Below are positions 37,371 through 46,770 of a DNA stretch of 64,000 bases, in pieces. The DNA is from Pseudoalteromonas luteoviolacea (GTDB taxonomy: Bacteria > Pseudomonadota > Gammaproteobacteria > Enterobacterales > Alteromonadaceae): positions 1,094,500 to 1,158,499 of the forward strand of contig NZ_JWIC01000007.1 in the NCBI RefSeq assembly GCF_000814765.1, written 5' to 3'. Position numbers and translations under genes: made by a program. Position 1 is the stretch's first letter; each line of letters begins with the position of its first letter. The notes under the pieces are model-generated. The model saw only the letters and a list, made by a program, of their open reading frames with translations. It did not search any database and was not told where the DNA came from.

Positions 37371-37468
37371 CGTTAACAAACGCATTAACTTGAAAACATA
37401 AAACAGCATGCCTGCGCTCCTTCGCCGCTACTTTAGCTTACCATTGTATGACAGCTGAGAATGCGTTA
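37370..37468 (+). repeat. attC-like imperfect palindrome C
   Basis: Begins GCGTTAACAAACGC, contains AAAACAGCATGCCTGCGCTCC and ends GAATGCGTTACG. Its inner block ATGCCTGCGCTC is repeated exactly at the right end of the array (49345-49356). Confidence 0.55.
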
Positions 37469-37505
37469 CGTTGTATCAATATTTTTTCATTACTAAGGAT
37501 TTAAA

Positions 37506-38087
37506 TTGAAATATGTTATCGCGTTTTCATTGAGCTTCATTATATTGACAGGGTGCAAATCTCCTGAGGGGCTCGCACCTGTTTCTAACATTAAGCCGGG
37601 AGTAGCAAAAGAAGGTACTCTTGCAAATACACAATTAATTTTAGACGCAAAAGTTGGCTTAGAAAAAATAGTTGGCACTACCATCAATGACTCAGAGCTT
37701 TTAAAATTTGTTATTCAACAACCAACAGGAAAAGCTGGCGCACGGTCTTGGCGGGAAATGTGGGTTATAAAAAAATCGAAGAACACATCCCAATATCTAC
37801 TCACATTTAAAGAGGTTGGTTTAGGGTCAGCAAGTTTTGAAATAAAACAAATGGATAAACGTTCAGCTATGGATGACTGCCCCCAATCGGTTAGTGACTT
37901 TAAAAAAGGGCAAACTAACTTGTTTATAAAAGGATGTTTAGGGGAACCAGATAATATTAACCAAAATCCAGATGGGCGGTACATTTATTTTTATTACCGA
38001 TCCAAGGGCGTAGTCTTAACTTATTTGTTTAACTCTGAAAATGAACTCATCAAGTTCAAAGCGTATCAAGAAAAAAATAAAGCATAA
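37506..38087 (+). CDS. Lipoprotein with SmpA/BamE-like segment, unknown
   Basis: 193 residues from a TTG with AAGGAT seven bases upstream. Lipobox IILTGC (Cys17). The C-terminal part FIKGCLGEPDNINQNPDG, followed by YIYFYYRSKGVVLTYLF, resembles the BamE/SmpA-type fold that recurs in small lipoproteins. Function unknown. Followed by TAACAAAGAGACGG, another attC-like start. Confidence 0.68.
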   Translation: MKYVIAFSLSFIILTGCKSPEGLAPVSNIKPGVAKEGTLANTQLILDAKVGLEKIVGTTINDSELLKFVIQQPTGKAGARSWREMWVIKKSKNTSQYLLTFKEVGLGSASFEIKQMDKRSAMDDCPQSVSDFKKGQTNLFIKGCLGEPDNINQNPDGRYIYFYYRSKGVVLTYLFNSENELIKFKAYQEKNKA

Positions 38088-38330
38088 TATGATAACAAAG
38101 AGACGGGGTTGATAAAGCTTGGCTTAGTTCCCCTCGCTAAGTAAGTTGAGCCTATCATCAATTGATGATTGCTGGTTTATTGAACCATCAAGTTATAATC
38201 GCATTGTGAGGTTAGAGTTTACGTAGGGCTAAAGTGACAACATATCAATTTTGATAGACGACCTTTGTGTTATTGCTAAGTTTTCAAGTATAAAAACACT
38301 TAAAGGGTCTACAGTGTTAGGAAGTATACC

Positions 38331-38430
38331 GTGTTAACAAGGCGCTCAAAAGTGGGCGTAAAAAGCTTGGTTTGTACTTTCCCTCACACAGTCTCGCTAG
38401 GTATTGTGTGTAGCCTTGCGTGGCGTTAAG
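38331..38430 (+). repeat. attC-like element D (gap 38088-38437)
   Basis: Begins GTGTTAACAAGGCGCTC and ends GTGGCGTTAAG. Outer TTAAC pairs with GTTAA, and CAAGGC (38338-38343) pairs with GCCTTG (38413-38418). The rest of the 350-base gap is AT-rich with no gene. Confidence 0.5.
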
Positions 38431-38437
38431 TGACTTT

Positions 38438-38947
38438 ATGAAATATTTATCAGTAATACCTCTTATCATTTCAACTTGCTGTTTTGGTGGTTCTGAAATT
38501 GAGCCTGTCGATATATCAAACAAGAAATATGCTGATTATGCGTGTGATCAAATGGGAGCTGACTGCAAAAAATTTACTAGGGCGTGTGAGCCCCCAAATT
38601 CATCTATGCCTAACACGTGTATAGCGTTAACATATTTTAAGCTTGAAGTTGCTAAGGAATTGTGTGGGATTGAAAAGTATGTGGAATGCTTCGAGTCAAA
38701 TAACGAATATCTCGCCAGGTGGATGCACGAGCTAAATCTACCCAATGTTGGCAACCCCAAGAGAGAGATTGCTTTTGAAAAATGTTCAAATATTGGAATG
38801 TATGACGTTAAGTCAAGTGAACTAAAAAAGTTTGAAGTTGAAGTCTTAAAGGTTTTCCAAAAAATACGAGAACCGATAGACATAAAATCCCCTTCATACC
38901 AAAAACAGAAAGACTTTTATCTGTGCTTCGAAAAGCACCTTAAATAA
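38438..38947 (+). CDS. Cys-rich exported protein, unknown
   Basis: 169 residues from the ATG at 38438 (an upstream in-frame GTG at 38420 overlaps the attC-like end). N-terminal signal (MKYLSVIPLIISTCCFGG), possibly lipoprotein-type. About nine cysteines in the mature part (YACDQMGADCKKFTRAC and others) suggest several disulfides, hence a periplasmic location. No family recognised. Confidence 0.6.
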   Translation: MKYLSVIPLIISTCCFGGSEIEPVDISNKKYADYACDQMGADCKKFTRACEPPNSSMPNTCIALTYFKLEVAKELCGIEKYVECFESNNEYLARWMHELNLPNVGNPKREIAFEKCSNIGMYDVKSSELKKFEVEVLKVFQKIREPIDIKSPSYQKQKDFYLCFEKHLK

Positions 38948-39047
38948 TAGTGGTATGGCAATTGATTCAAAGGATGTTTCGTCGTTCATGTTAGCCGGTT
39001 AATCCATGACTGTTAGGTGCGCTTTTTAAGCTAAATGACATAAACTT

Positions 39048-39136
39048 GCCTAACAAATGGGACAATCAAATTTGAGTTAGTTTATGCCTCACCAGTTAAA
39101 GCCAATCATGATTAGCCCGTTGTGGGGACGTTATAT
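39048..39136 (+). repeat. attC-like element E
   Basis: Best-formed site of the array. It opens GCCTAACAAATGGG and ends GGGGACGTTATATG. CAA-GGG-AATC on the left (39054-39066) pairs with GATTAGCCCGTTG (39110-39122), leaving a few extrahelical bases as in true attC sites. Confidence 0.6.
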
Positions 39137-39195
39137 GATGATGTTGGGTAACAAGGGGCGATTTACTTGAATACTGGGGGGCTTTTGATTGATAG

Positions 39196-39366
39196 TTTAC
39201 AGTAGTTACAGATGAACTTGTATCAAAAGCAATTTCAAAAGTAGGGGGTGAAAAAGAGCGTAATAACACGTTGTACATCAATGTGGAAAAGTCGTGTAAC
39301 AAGCTGCTCAATAGGCTGCAAAATCCTTGGCGTGAGTGCTCTTATTATATATTCTTATTACCTTAA
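39196..39366 (+). pseudogene. Coding remnant without start codon (gap 38948-39739)
   Basis: A 56-codon open frame with protein-like composition (VTDELVSKAISKVGGEKERN, later LLNRLQNPWREC) lacks any good start and is preceded by two stop codons. It is probably the tail of a lost gene. The remaining bases to 39739 show no gene. Confidence 0.3.
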
Positions 39367-39739
39367 TTTTGCCCATAAACAGAAAAGTTTGAGACTTCAT
39401 TGCAACTGTTTATTTGCCGCTGCAAATGTTGTGGTCAACTAATTCCGGACAATAATCGAGATGCTAAAAGTCCCTTAAAACATAGTCCAACTGACTGCTT
39501 TTACACCTCATACAACTATGACCTTAGCGAAGTCATGTACATCCATTTTTCGTTATGAATTGAGTTTTAGGGGGAGTAATGATAAAAATAATGTGCCTGA
39601 AATATTAAGTAGGTTTGCCATGGGTAAAAAGGTTCAGGCTTATATCGCCAGCCAAAAAAACAAATTTCTTTGCGCTTGATCCGCAATATTTGAGATAATC
39701 ACTTTTGACGATGATTTGGACTGAGGGTATTTAGTTAAA

Positions 39740-40468
39740 GTGAGAAAGTTGATTAGGTGGTTGTTAGGTTTTTTTGCTTTGGTCGTTGCGGTAGTCTCAG
39801 TATTATTTGCGCTGTCAGCTTACAATGCCCCTAAACCAGATGATTTGATTACATACAAAACAAAGAATCATAGCTTTAAAATTCCCCATCGTTTTGTCGT
39901 GCCAGGCACTTTGCCAAGTCAGCCACAATTAAAAGGTTTTGATACGGAGGGCCCTGACATTTTCATTTGGTTTACTGGGGAGCACGCAAAAGCGTATATA
40001 CCAGAGTTTAAGCTCAAAGGTGGTAAAGATAATCGCTACTTTCGGAATATACATATTTCTTTATCTGACGGTTCAGAGCAAAAGATAGCTAAGCTCTGGG
40101 GCTGGGATAAAAGGTTTGAACCATTATCACTATCTGGAGACTTTGAGAATGGCTTCGTAGAGTACAGAGAGGAGCTTGGTCTGTATCGTGTATTTCGAGA
40201 ATATGAAGGGAAAAAACTCACAGGTTTTTGGGATCTGGTAACAGTTAAGCCAACAACAGGTTTTAAAGCTATGGGAAGTTATGAAGGGCTGTGGGTTGGT
40301 AGTTGTTATCAAAATCCAGATGGCGTAGAAACAAGCTGTTCGTTTTTTATAGATATAATGGGCATGTACACAAAGATCTCTGTATCAGAAGACGATTATA
40401 TTCGGCTTGATAAAATTAAATCAATGGTAACTACTCACTTGCAAGGTTGGGTCGCAACCACCAAGTAA
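39740..40468 (+). CDS. Membrane-anchored periplasmic protein, unknown
   Basis: 242 residues from a GTG. One N-terminal transmembrane anchor (WLLGFFALVVAVVSVLFALS), then a beta-rich soluble domain with NHSFKIPHRFVVPG and GSCYQNPDGVETSCSFF (two Cys). No recognised family; composition and single anchor suggest a periplasmic role. Confidence 0.62.
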   Translation: MRKLIRWLLGFFALVVAVVSVLFALSAYNAPKPDDLITYKTKNHSFKIPHRFVVPGTLPSQPQLKGFDTEGPDIFIWFTGEHAKAYIPEFKLKGGKDNRYFRNIHISLSDGSEQKIAKLWGWDKRFEPLSLSGDFENGFVEYREELGLYRVFREYEGKKLTGFWDLVTVKPTTGFKAMGSYEGLWVGSCYQNPDGVETSCSFFIDIMGMYTKISVSEDDYIRLDKIKSMVTTHLQGWVATTK

Positions 40469-40507
40469 TAAGCGCATGTTATTGAGCTATTTTTAATGTA
40501 GCTTTCA

Positions 40508-40903
40508 ATGTGGGCATTAGGCGTATCAATGTTGAAATCACTATTTTTATCTCTGGCACTCCGGGAAATTGACAAAGGCGAAACACGATCTAATGCCGTT
40601 TTTTCTGCTGTAATATCGTTGTCTTTTTTTGTGCTCATTAATTTTTTATCAGTTTTAATACTTGGTGAAGTTTTTTTGGGCACTCTATTTATCGAAATAA
40701 ATAACCTACTTTTTAGTCCAAAGTACTACGAGGTAGTAGCATTGCTTTTATATTTTTTAGCTGCATTAACGATATATAAACGTTATAAAAATTTAGACTT
40801 AACGGTATTGGAAAAAAAGCATCAAACCAGTATAGGTAAATTCATGGCTTATGCTGTGTTTAGCGGCTTTGTTTTCGTCTGTGCGATGTTTTTGCATATA
40901 TAA
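40508..40903 (+). CDS. Small membrane protein, unknown
   Basis: 131 residues (or 125 from the internal Met at residue 7) with three hydrophobic helices (AVISLSFFVLINFLSVLIL; VVALLLYFLAALTIYKRY; AVFSGFVFVCAMFLHI). Starts 39 bases after the previous stop. Function unknown. Confidence 0.58.
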   Translation: MWALGVSMLKSLFLSLALREIDKGETRSNAVFSAVISLSFFVLINFLSVLILGEVFLGTLFIEINNLLFSPKYYEVVALLLYFLAALTIYKRYKNLDLTVLEKKHQTSIGKFMAYAVFSGFVFVCAMFLHI

Positions 40904-40999
40904 AAAATGAGTTGCTGAATCAGGGGGGCTGAGAGCTATACTACTCAGCTCGAAGGGCATTCAATATATGTTTGGTGAAGAAGTCTGGAAGACCGTATC

Positions 41000-41461
41000 A
41001 TGTGTTCGGGGGGGAATTTGAAGCACTATAAATGTACAAACTCAATTTGTAGTGAGTTTTCGGTATATAAAGAAGACAAAGCTGCTGCGTTTAATTATCG
41101 TTGTATTGCATGTATGCGTAAACTTGATGTGGCATCGGTACCATATAAAGAGTATAAAATAGCGAAATACTTTGAGCGTTATTCGAATTCGATAAACTGT
41201 ATCTCAGCAGCTTTTTTGGCTTGTGTCACTCGAATGTTTGACCCTAGTGACTTTGGCGGTCAAATATCCTCTGTTTACCTTCAGTTTTTAACCATTGTTA
41301 TTCTTTTTGTTTTTATGCAAATCAGTATGTACCATCAAATATTAATACAGTATGAAAATGAGCCGATAGAAATTGAAAACAATTTAAGGCCAATAAAATC
41401 TTTTCTGGCGGCATTATTTTTGTTGGTATTGTTATCTGTGTATATTATTTACACATACTAA
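41000..41461 (+). CDS. Zinc-ribbon-like small membrane protein, unknown
   Basis: 153 residues. The N-terminal 40 residues have a CTNSIC...CIAC pattern typical of a small zinc ribbon. Three hydrophobic stretches follow (about 68-80, 92-115 and 132-150). No family recognised. Confidence 0.6.
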   Translation: MCSGGNLKHYKCTNSICSEFSVYKEDKAAAFNYRCIACMRKLDVASVPYKEYKIAKYFERYSNSINCISAAFLACVTRMFDPSDFGGQISSVYLQFLTIVILFVFMQISMYHQILIQYENEPIEIENNLRPIKSFLAALFLLVLLSVYIIYTY

Positions 41462-41923
41462 AGTGGCAATATAGGTGTAATCAGATAAGCTTGTCTTTTT
41501 GACCTGTTTTACCTATAAATAGAGAGTTAGGTTCATAATTGAGTGTTGTGAAAATAAATTTTTGGATAGTTTGAGGAAGACGTCTTATAGCTAATTAAGC
41601 GTTATAGGGGGGATTATGTCGATTAGAAGTAAGAAATTAGGTCGTAATTAAAACGGTCAAATTAAGAGATAATACACTGGCCCACAATCGTCATACTGGT
41701 TTCATCAAACGCCAAAGTGGTGGGCGAAATTATATGACTAAACCTCGTAGACGAGAGAATTAAAGGATCGGTTACTCGGCTATAAAAGGAAAAAGCCTGT
41801 TGGAATAGCTTTTCTTTTGGGAATCTCTAAGCCACACATCTATTATTGGCAATTATGATCTTACACACGTAGTCACTGGTCAAATTTTACCGGTGCGATG
41901 AATGATGACAGCTAGGAGGTTCA
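41462..41923. other. 462-base gap with possible coding relic
   Basis: No intact gene. Around 41734-41858 a frameshifted stretch reads MTKPRRRE, then in another frame LKDRLLGYKRKKPVGIAF, which looks like a decayed small basic protein. The palindrome AAGACGTCTT (41577-41586) and GCGTTATAGG (41602) may be the end of a cassette site. Confidence 0.25.
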
Positions 41924-42307
41924 ATGACAAATAAAATACTCAGGCAAAAGTTAGCCTTTGCGAGTTTATCTCCGGTAATGATACCGGGGCTTATCTTCTA
42001 TACCTCAGTTCATGGCTATTACGACAAGGCTTTTGTATTCAGCTTGATATTTTTGTCGGGTAGTTACCTCTTCATTCAATACTATAAGTTCTTTGTTAAA
42101 GCGGATGGTTTTATTAAACGGATAGTTTTGTCATTTTTTCTAGTCAACACGTCAATGGTGATTATGACCTTTGCGCCAGAAGCTAAAAATGGTTTTGCAG
42201 GCGCTGCGCTGTTTTTATATATGCCATCGATGTTCATTTCTATCAGAATGCTAACCGTGAGTAAAGCGGCGCACAAAGCAGTAATGTATTGTAAAAGGGG
42301 CGTATAA
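41924..42307 (+). CDS. Small four-helix membrane protein, unknown
   Basis: 127 residues with strong ribosome binding site AGGAGG. Four hydrophobic helices (FASLSPVMIPGLIFYTSV; AFVFSLIFLSGSYLFIQYY; IVLSFFLVNTSMVIMTF; AALFLYMPSMFISIRML). The stop overlaps the TATAACAGTTCATTTTCGG motif, which resembles the attC-like start at 45023. Gap 42308-42629 shows nothing else. Confidence 0.62.
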   Translation: MTNKILRQKLAFASLSPVMIPGLIFYTSVHGYYDKAFVFSLIFLSGSYLFIQYYKFFVKADGFIKRIVLSFFLVNTSMVIMTFAPEAKNGFAGAALFLYMPSMFISIRMLTVSKAAHKAVMYCKRGV

Positions 42308-42629
42308 CAGTTCATTTTCGGCATAGATAACAAGTCTTTGGTTTAAACGTCTTTGTTTTTAATTTTAGCTATGCACCTCTTAAAGCGGGAGCATGACAAC
42401 CTAGATTATGCATTTAGTTTAAAAACCTTAGGTTAATTACAGCGACCTAGGTTTTGAGCACCTTTAGATAATTCTAAAAAATGTGTGGGCGACAACGTTC
42501 TATAGAAGAATCGAGATCTTACAAATGGGGAAGTCCCCGATTTTGATTAAAGAAAGTTGTTGGCCTTTGACTATTAAGCTTCACATGATGAAAAATATAA
42601 CTTGTCTCGTTAACGGTGAGGAGTACCAC

Positions 42630-43078
42630 ATGAGTATTCGCGAATTCAGCGAGAAAGATTACCAAAGAATTTTTCAGATTTATTCAAGATCTAAGCTAGA
42701 CGAACTTCGTTTTGAAAAAAGGGTTTTAAGCTCTTACCTCTAGAAAATGATGAAAAGAGGTTGTCTGCGATAAAAGAATCAAAAATATATGTTTTTGATG
42801 ATGGAGAGGTACGTGGCTATGGCGCAATATTTGGGTCAGAGATTAGAGCGCTATTTGTATGTCCTGATGCAAGAGGGAAAGGCATTGGAAAGCAAATACT
42901 TGAATTTCTTTTGTTAAAGATAAACGGTAAGGCCTCTCTTTTTGTCGCAAAGACAAATGAACCTGCAAAGGCTCTTTACAGGGCATATGGCTTTGCAGTG
43001 TCTGATGAGTTTCTTACTGATTATAATGGCGAGCCAGTGTATGCTAATGAAATGATTCGAATAAATGGGCCTTGCTAA
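42630..43078 (+). pseudogene. GNAT-family N-acetyltransferase, frameshifted
   Basis: ATG at 42630 with GAGGAG upstream. The first frame reads MSIREFSEKDYQRIFQIYSR to LRFEK, then stops. Another frame continues FKLLPLENDEKRL, the acetyl-CoA site CPDARGKGIGKQILEFLL and NEPAKALYRAYGF. Adding one A to the A6 run near 42717 restores a single frame of about 149 residues, a normal GNAT length. It is a true one-base deletion or a homopolymer error. GNAT enzymes are very common cassette cargo. Confidence 0.8.
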
Positions 43079-43120
43079 CAAGACGGAGTAATCAAACTCT
43101 GACCATGTCCGGCGTAATAC
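43072..43120 (+). repeat. attC-like element G
   Basis: Starts TTGCTAACAAGACGGAG at the GNAT stop codon and ends GTCCGGCGTAATAC. Arms are only partly complementary, so it may be a worn site. Confidence 0.35.
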
Positions 43121-43138
43121 ATAAGGAGAGTGAGGTTG

Positions 43139-43717
43139 ATGGGTTGTCCTATCGATAAATTTAAAGTTTGGTGGCAAGAATCGCAGGTTGGTAGTCCATT
43201 AAATCAAAAAAATGCAGTGTGCGTTTCAACCATAGACAAAAGTGGTTTTCCATCAGGCAGGTTCGTTGATCTAAAATCAGTCAGTGATGAAGGGTTTGTC
43301 TTTTGCTCGTATTTAGACTCAGCAAAAGGTAAACAAATTTTGCATAACGCCAAATCAGCCGTGACTATCTGGTGGGATCATGTGGGCTATCAGGTCCGTG
43401 TCATTGGTCATGCAGAAGAAATTTCTGAAGCACAAGCGGATGCTTTCTGGGAAGCAAGAACTAGAAGCGCTCAATTAACTACGACCGCTTTTGACCAAAG
43501 CGCATTGTTAGAATCAGAGAGCTTGTTAGCAACACGTTTGAAGAAAGCTTCTATGCAGTTTGATGGTGCCCCTATTCCGAGGCCCCAAAATTGGGGTGGG
43601 TATATCGTTAAGCCCATTTCGATTGAGTTTCTTACGTTTCGAGAAAGCAGACTTCATTTGCGGGAGTTATATACGCGCACCGATGGTTGTTGGGAAAAGC
43701 AGCTCCTTCAGCCATAG
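43139..43717 (+). CDS. Pyridoxamine 5'-phosphate oxidase (PdxH)-like flavoprotein
   Basis: 192 residues. It has the split-barrel FMN-binding fold with AVCVSTIDKSGFPSGRFVDLK, YQVRVIGHAEEIS and the C-terminal dimerisation segment WGGYIVKPISIEFLTFRESR, then LHLRELYTR. True PdxH has WGG...EFWQG.xxRLHDR, so the core is kept but the end is diverged. It may oxidise pyridoxamine or pyridoxine phosphate, or act on another flavin substrate. AAGGAG is 10 bases before the ATG at 43139; the GTG at 43130 is less likely. Bounded by attC-like elements G and H. Confidence 0.85.
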   Translation: MGCPIDKFKVWWQESQVGSPLNQKNAVCVSTIDKSGFPSGRFVDLKSVSDEGFVFCSYLDSAKGKQILHNAKSAVTIWWDHVGYQVRVIGHAEEISEAQADAFWEARTRSAQLTTTAFDQSALLESESLLATRLKKASMQFDGAPIPRPQNWGGYIVKPISIEFLTFRESRLHLRELYTRTDGCWEKQLLQP

Positions 43718-43757
43718 AAATGCAGTACAAAACTGTTAAATTAACGATTACTACTTA

Positions 43758-43781
43758 GCCGCATATATAGCGGCGTTAGCT
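43758..43781 (+). repeat. attC-like element H
   Basis: Hairpin GCCGC/GCGGC (43758-43774) with loop ATATATA, followed at once by GTTAGCT, the expected form of a cassette recombination end. Confidence 0.4.
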
Positions 43782-43804
43782 AACTAGGAAGCGCGTATTA
43801 AAAA

Positions 43805-44101
43805 TTGCTGTCGTTATTTTCGTATTTCTGGATTTGTAAAATTACACGACCCAGAGAACCAAAAGAGTGGCTCAAAGAAAACAAAAATCAGTATGCGTTA
43901 GCAGGAAATCGGTTTACGGGAAAAGAGGGTAGCAAAAGACGGGCCCATACGCTGATTGCTATTGTAGTGACTTTGCCAAACTCTCAAACAAAGAGAGTCG
44001 CCTTATTTAAATTCTTTCATAGTGAGACAGAGTCTCAAGGACTTATATTGATATTAAAAATAATAAAGTGCTTGTTTGGTGGGGATGTGTCAGCGACATA
44101 G
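43805..44101 (+). CDS. Possible small basic protein, doubtful
   Basis: 98 codons from a TTG without a clear ribosome binding site. The product (REPKEWLKENKNQYALAGNR, later LIAIVVTLPNSQTKRVALF) is basic and matches no family I know. Kept because it fills a cassette-sized slot in the same orientation. Confidence 0.3.
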   Translation: MLSLFSYFWICKITRPREPKEWLKENKNQYALAGNRFTGKEGSKRRAHTLIAIVVTLPNSQTKRVALFKFFHSETESQGLILILKIIKCLFGGDVSAT

Positions 44102-44484
44102 CTGACAAATGCCGAAATTAAGGCACGAACAATATCTTGCTGGTGTATCTGCCTGTACATTTTTATTCCGGTTAGGCTTACGTTGCCTATTAAGCTGTTA
44201 AAAGGCAGTTTTTGCTCAGGAAATACGACCCAAAAAAGTGGCGGTGTACGAGAAGATTTTTCAATATAAGCCATCTGGAATAGTTCTTTATAAGTAACTT
44301 AGCCAATAGAAAGTGTGTTATGTTTATTGATACAAGCCTTTTTTTAGTTATTTAACGAATTAAGTTATGGTTTTTAGCTCATCCTCGAAAATGCAAGGCT
44401 TACATCGAGTGTGAGTCATTATGTCTTTAGACAATTACACACTGAGTGTACCTCAATTTAAAATACCATATGGATATATAAGCA
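44102..44484. other. 383-base gap, nothing firm
   Basis: No gene is convincing on either strand. GGTTAGGCTTACGTTGCCTA (about 44170-44190) is a short imperfect palindrome that could be part of a site. AT-rich otherwise. Confidence 0.3.
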
Positions 44485-44982
44485 ATGAGAATTTTATTTA
44501 CATTATTACTGTCGCTAGGGATGCTTGGCGGGTGTCAAACTTCAAACAACAGCACACAAACCGATACGCTTGAAGGTGAGTGGCAATTAGAACTAGAAAC
44601 ACTCACTATAGGCGAACAAAAATACACCACCTTTGATGGTACAAACCGCGAAATGAAAAAAATATTTACTGATAGCCATTTTGCGTTTTCAAGTATTGGT
44701 ACTAATCGACCTAGGTTTAGTTCGTATTCACTCACGAAAGAACAAAAAGCGATAGCGTTTGACAATTTTGGTGGTTCGCTAGGGCGATACAGCTACGAAA
44801 ATAACATTTTGACTGAGCATATTGAATACTCTAGCTTTCCAAATTATGAGGGAGTATCCATTCCATTCAAAATAACAATCATGGGTGACACTATGATTCA
44901 AGAAGGAAACTACCCGCTCATTGAGCTCGGTTTAGGGGAGCAAGATGGGTACTTACGTGCAACTTTCAAACGTATTAAATAA
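44485..44982 (+). CDS. Lipocalin-like small lipoprotein, unknown
   Basis: 165 residues with lipobox GMLGGC (Cys17). The mature part begins LEGEWQLELETLTIG and ends in beta strands up to GYLRATFKRIK. This is the pattern of lipocalin-like or META-like small barrels (N-terminal G-x-W). Ligand and role unknown. Followed by attC-like element F. Confidence 0.7.
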   Translation: MRILFTLLLSLGMLGGCQTSNNSTQTDTLEGEWQLELETLTIGEQKYTTFDGTNREMKKIFTDSHFAFSSIGTNRPRFSSYSLTKEQKAIAFDNFGGSLGRYSYENNILTEHIEYSSFPNYEGVSIPFKITIMGDTMIQEGNYPLIELGLGEQDGYLRATFKRIK

Positions 44983-45022
44983 GCACTAAAAGCGAAGTAA
45001 ATAAATCATCATGATGCGAGGC

Positions 45023-45081
45023 GCATAACAGATTCATTTCGAGGGGGCGAAAAAAAAGCACGTGCTGGTAACGTTAGGCAC
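45023..45081 (+). repeat. attC-like element F (gap 44983-45577)
   Basis: Starts GCATAACAGATTCATTTCG and ends GGTAACGTTAGGC, so the outer GC-TAAC and GTTAGGC are complementary. The rest of the 595-base gap has no gene; a GCGTTACTC motif at about 45518 may be another site end. Confidence 0.45.
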
Positions 45082-45577
45082 CATCTCGATGTGGCGGTCT
45101 GATGAGGTTATGTATATTGTGACTTTTGAGTTTTTGTTATGATTTTTTCAACTTTCTTCCAGTGAAAGGTCGTAAGCTAGAACCAAGTAATCCAGAAAAG
45201 TGACCGTATCGATAATAGAGTAGAACGATCGGGATTAGCTTTAGGTCCCAAATTGACAGTGAGGCTCAAAACAGAGGCTAATTCAAGCAACCTAATGAAG
45301 ACGCTTGCAATCATATCGGTTTTTTCTTTGCAAAGGGTTTTGGCGATTGCATCGGCCCATGAATATCTTAAAGGGGCTAAATCAGTGCTTATTAAAGAAA
45401 GTTCAATTTAAGTGTTTTCAATGCGACATAATTGGGTTGCGAATATGAGGTTTTACAGAAAACAGAGTATAAGAGGGTAGTTAAGTGCCAAAAGGCTGAA
45501 ATTTGGCTCGGTTAGTGCGTTACTCGATCTAGCCAAGCATTTGTCACCTGTTGATAAGATATTAGGGCTTTCTAAGT

Positions 45578-45847
45578 ATGCTTTTAACAATTGGTGTTAT
45601 TATATGTTTTTTGATAATGGGGTTTGTCGAGACATATTTTTATATGAGTTTGGCTGCAAGACTGGCTGAGGCCAATAAGGAAAGTGGTATAACAAATATA
45701 GGTCTAAATGAAATTCGTGAAGCAGTTTCAAAAGGAAATCGTTATACTAGCCTTATTGAAGAGCATGAGTGGGTTAAGTTTAAGTGGTTTCGTCGAATAC
45801 GATTCTTTCTTGTTTTTGTTTTTGTGATATCGATATTTTTTAACTAA
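45578..45847 (+). CDS. Small two-helix membrane protein, unknown
   Basis: 89 residues. It begins with helix MLLTIGVIICFLIMGFVETYFYMSLAARL, has a short soluble loop (EANKESGITNIGLNEIREAV) and ends in helix IRFFLVFVFVISIFF. Family not recognised; small size and orientation fit the cassette pattern. Confidence 0.5.
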   Translation: MLLTIGVIICFLIMGFVETYFYMSLAARLAEANKESGITNIGLNEIREAVSKGNRYTSLIEEHEWVKFKWFRRIRFFLVFVFVISIFFN

Positions 45848-46031
45848 ATAGCTCTTTGAAACCAAATAAGAAACAGGAGGTATGCTTGCTGAAATTCACT
45901 CCGCTCAATTCTACTGAAAAACATCAACCAGCTAGCGTCGGGCTTTTTTATTATTGAAGCTGGCTTGAATCGTGCCCTTTCATTTTAGCCCAATATTTCA
46001 AGCTGCTTATTGAGACATCAGGTTTACCGTT

Positions 46032-46421
46032 TTGAACACACTACTTAAAGGTTTAAGAAATGCCATTCTTACAGGGTGGGGATTGTCTTTTGTATATTTT
46101 TGGCTCTTGGCTGACTCTAATTTACTTTTAGAACATCTACTTTTTGTATCTGTACTTGGTGGCATAGTAAGTACATTTGCAATGGTATTCTACGTGCTAC
46201 CAATACACCTTTTGTTAAGCCGAATCAGACTAACTAGGCTGAGGTACTATTTAATTGTTAGCCTAATGCCATCAATTATATGTATATTTATTCCTAACTT
46301 CACTGACGCTACTGGTAGGTTAATGATAGAGTCAATAATAACTTATGCAGCCTTAGGTGTTATTTTAGTCACGGTTTTCTGGTTGACTGCATGTTATCGT
46401 AAACCGAATAACCTAAGTTAA
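46032..46421 (+). CDS. Small four-helix membrane protein, unknown
   Basis: 129 residues from a TTG. Four hydrophobic helices with short loops (LTGWGLSFVYFWLLA; LLFVSVLGGIVSTFAMVFYVL; YYLIVSLMPSIICIFI; SIITYAALGVILVTVFWLTA). No recognised family. Confidence 0.52.
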   Translation: MNTLLKGLRNAILTGWGLSFVYFWLLADSNLLLEHLLFVSVLGGIVSTFAMVFYVLPIHLLLSRIRLTRLRYYLIVSLMPSIICIFIPNFTDATGRLMIESIITYAALGVILVTVFWLTACYRKPNNLS

Positions 46422-46770
46422 AAGTAATGGAAAAAAAAGTGTTTTCTTCTCCTACTAAGCTTGGCTAACGATATTGTTACTGGGTTATGAGTATTTAAAT
46501 GGCTGAGTGTGGAAGTTACATGTTGGTGTTTAAAACTAAGCTGATAATAGTCATAGTGCTCTCATAGATATCTATCAGGCGTTGCGTTTGAGGTTTCATA
46601 TGGAATGTTGAGTTTTCCGTTAAAGTAAATATTGCATTAAAGGTAAAGTTTACATATAACAAAGTTATGGTAGAAAAAGTCGGTGGCCATTTTCGAGCCT
46701 TTCAAGTTATATCTGCCAATAGCATCAGTGCTAAGAACTGTCTTACCAAATCAAAAATAAGGAATAATAA
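46422..46770. other. 349-base gap, no gene
   Basis: AT-rich. CTTGGCTAACGATATTG (46455) and CAGGCGTTGCG (46571) could be ends of a worn cassette site about 115 bases long. AAGGAATAATAA just before 46771 is the ribosome binding site of the next gene. Confidence 0.35.

Noticed and set aside
39248..39442. 64-codon + strand frame and the TGTAACAAGCTGCTC motif at 39290
   Set aside because: Overlaps the better coding remnant in another frame; the motif lies in that remnant and has no matching partner arm, so it is not counted as attC.
44035..44274. 79-codon minus-strand frame
   Set aside because: Would be the only minus gene in the array, with no ribosome binding site or recognisable product.
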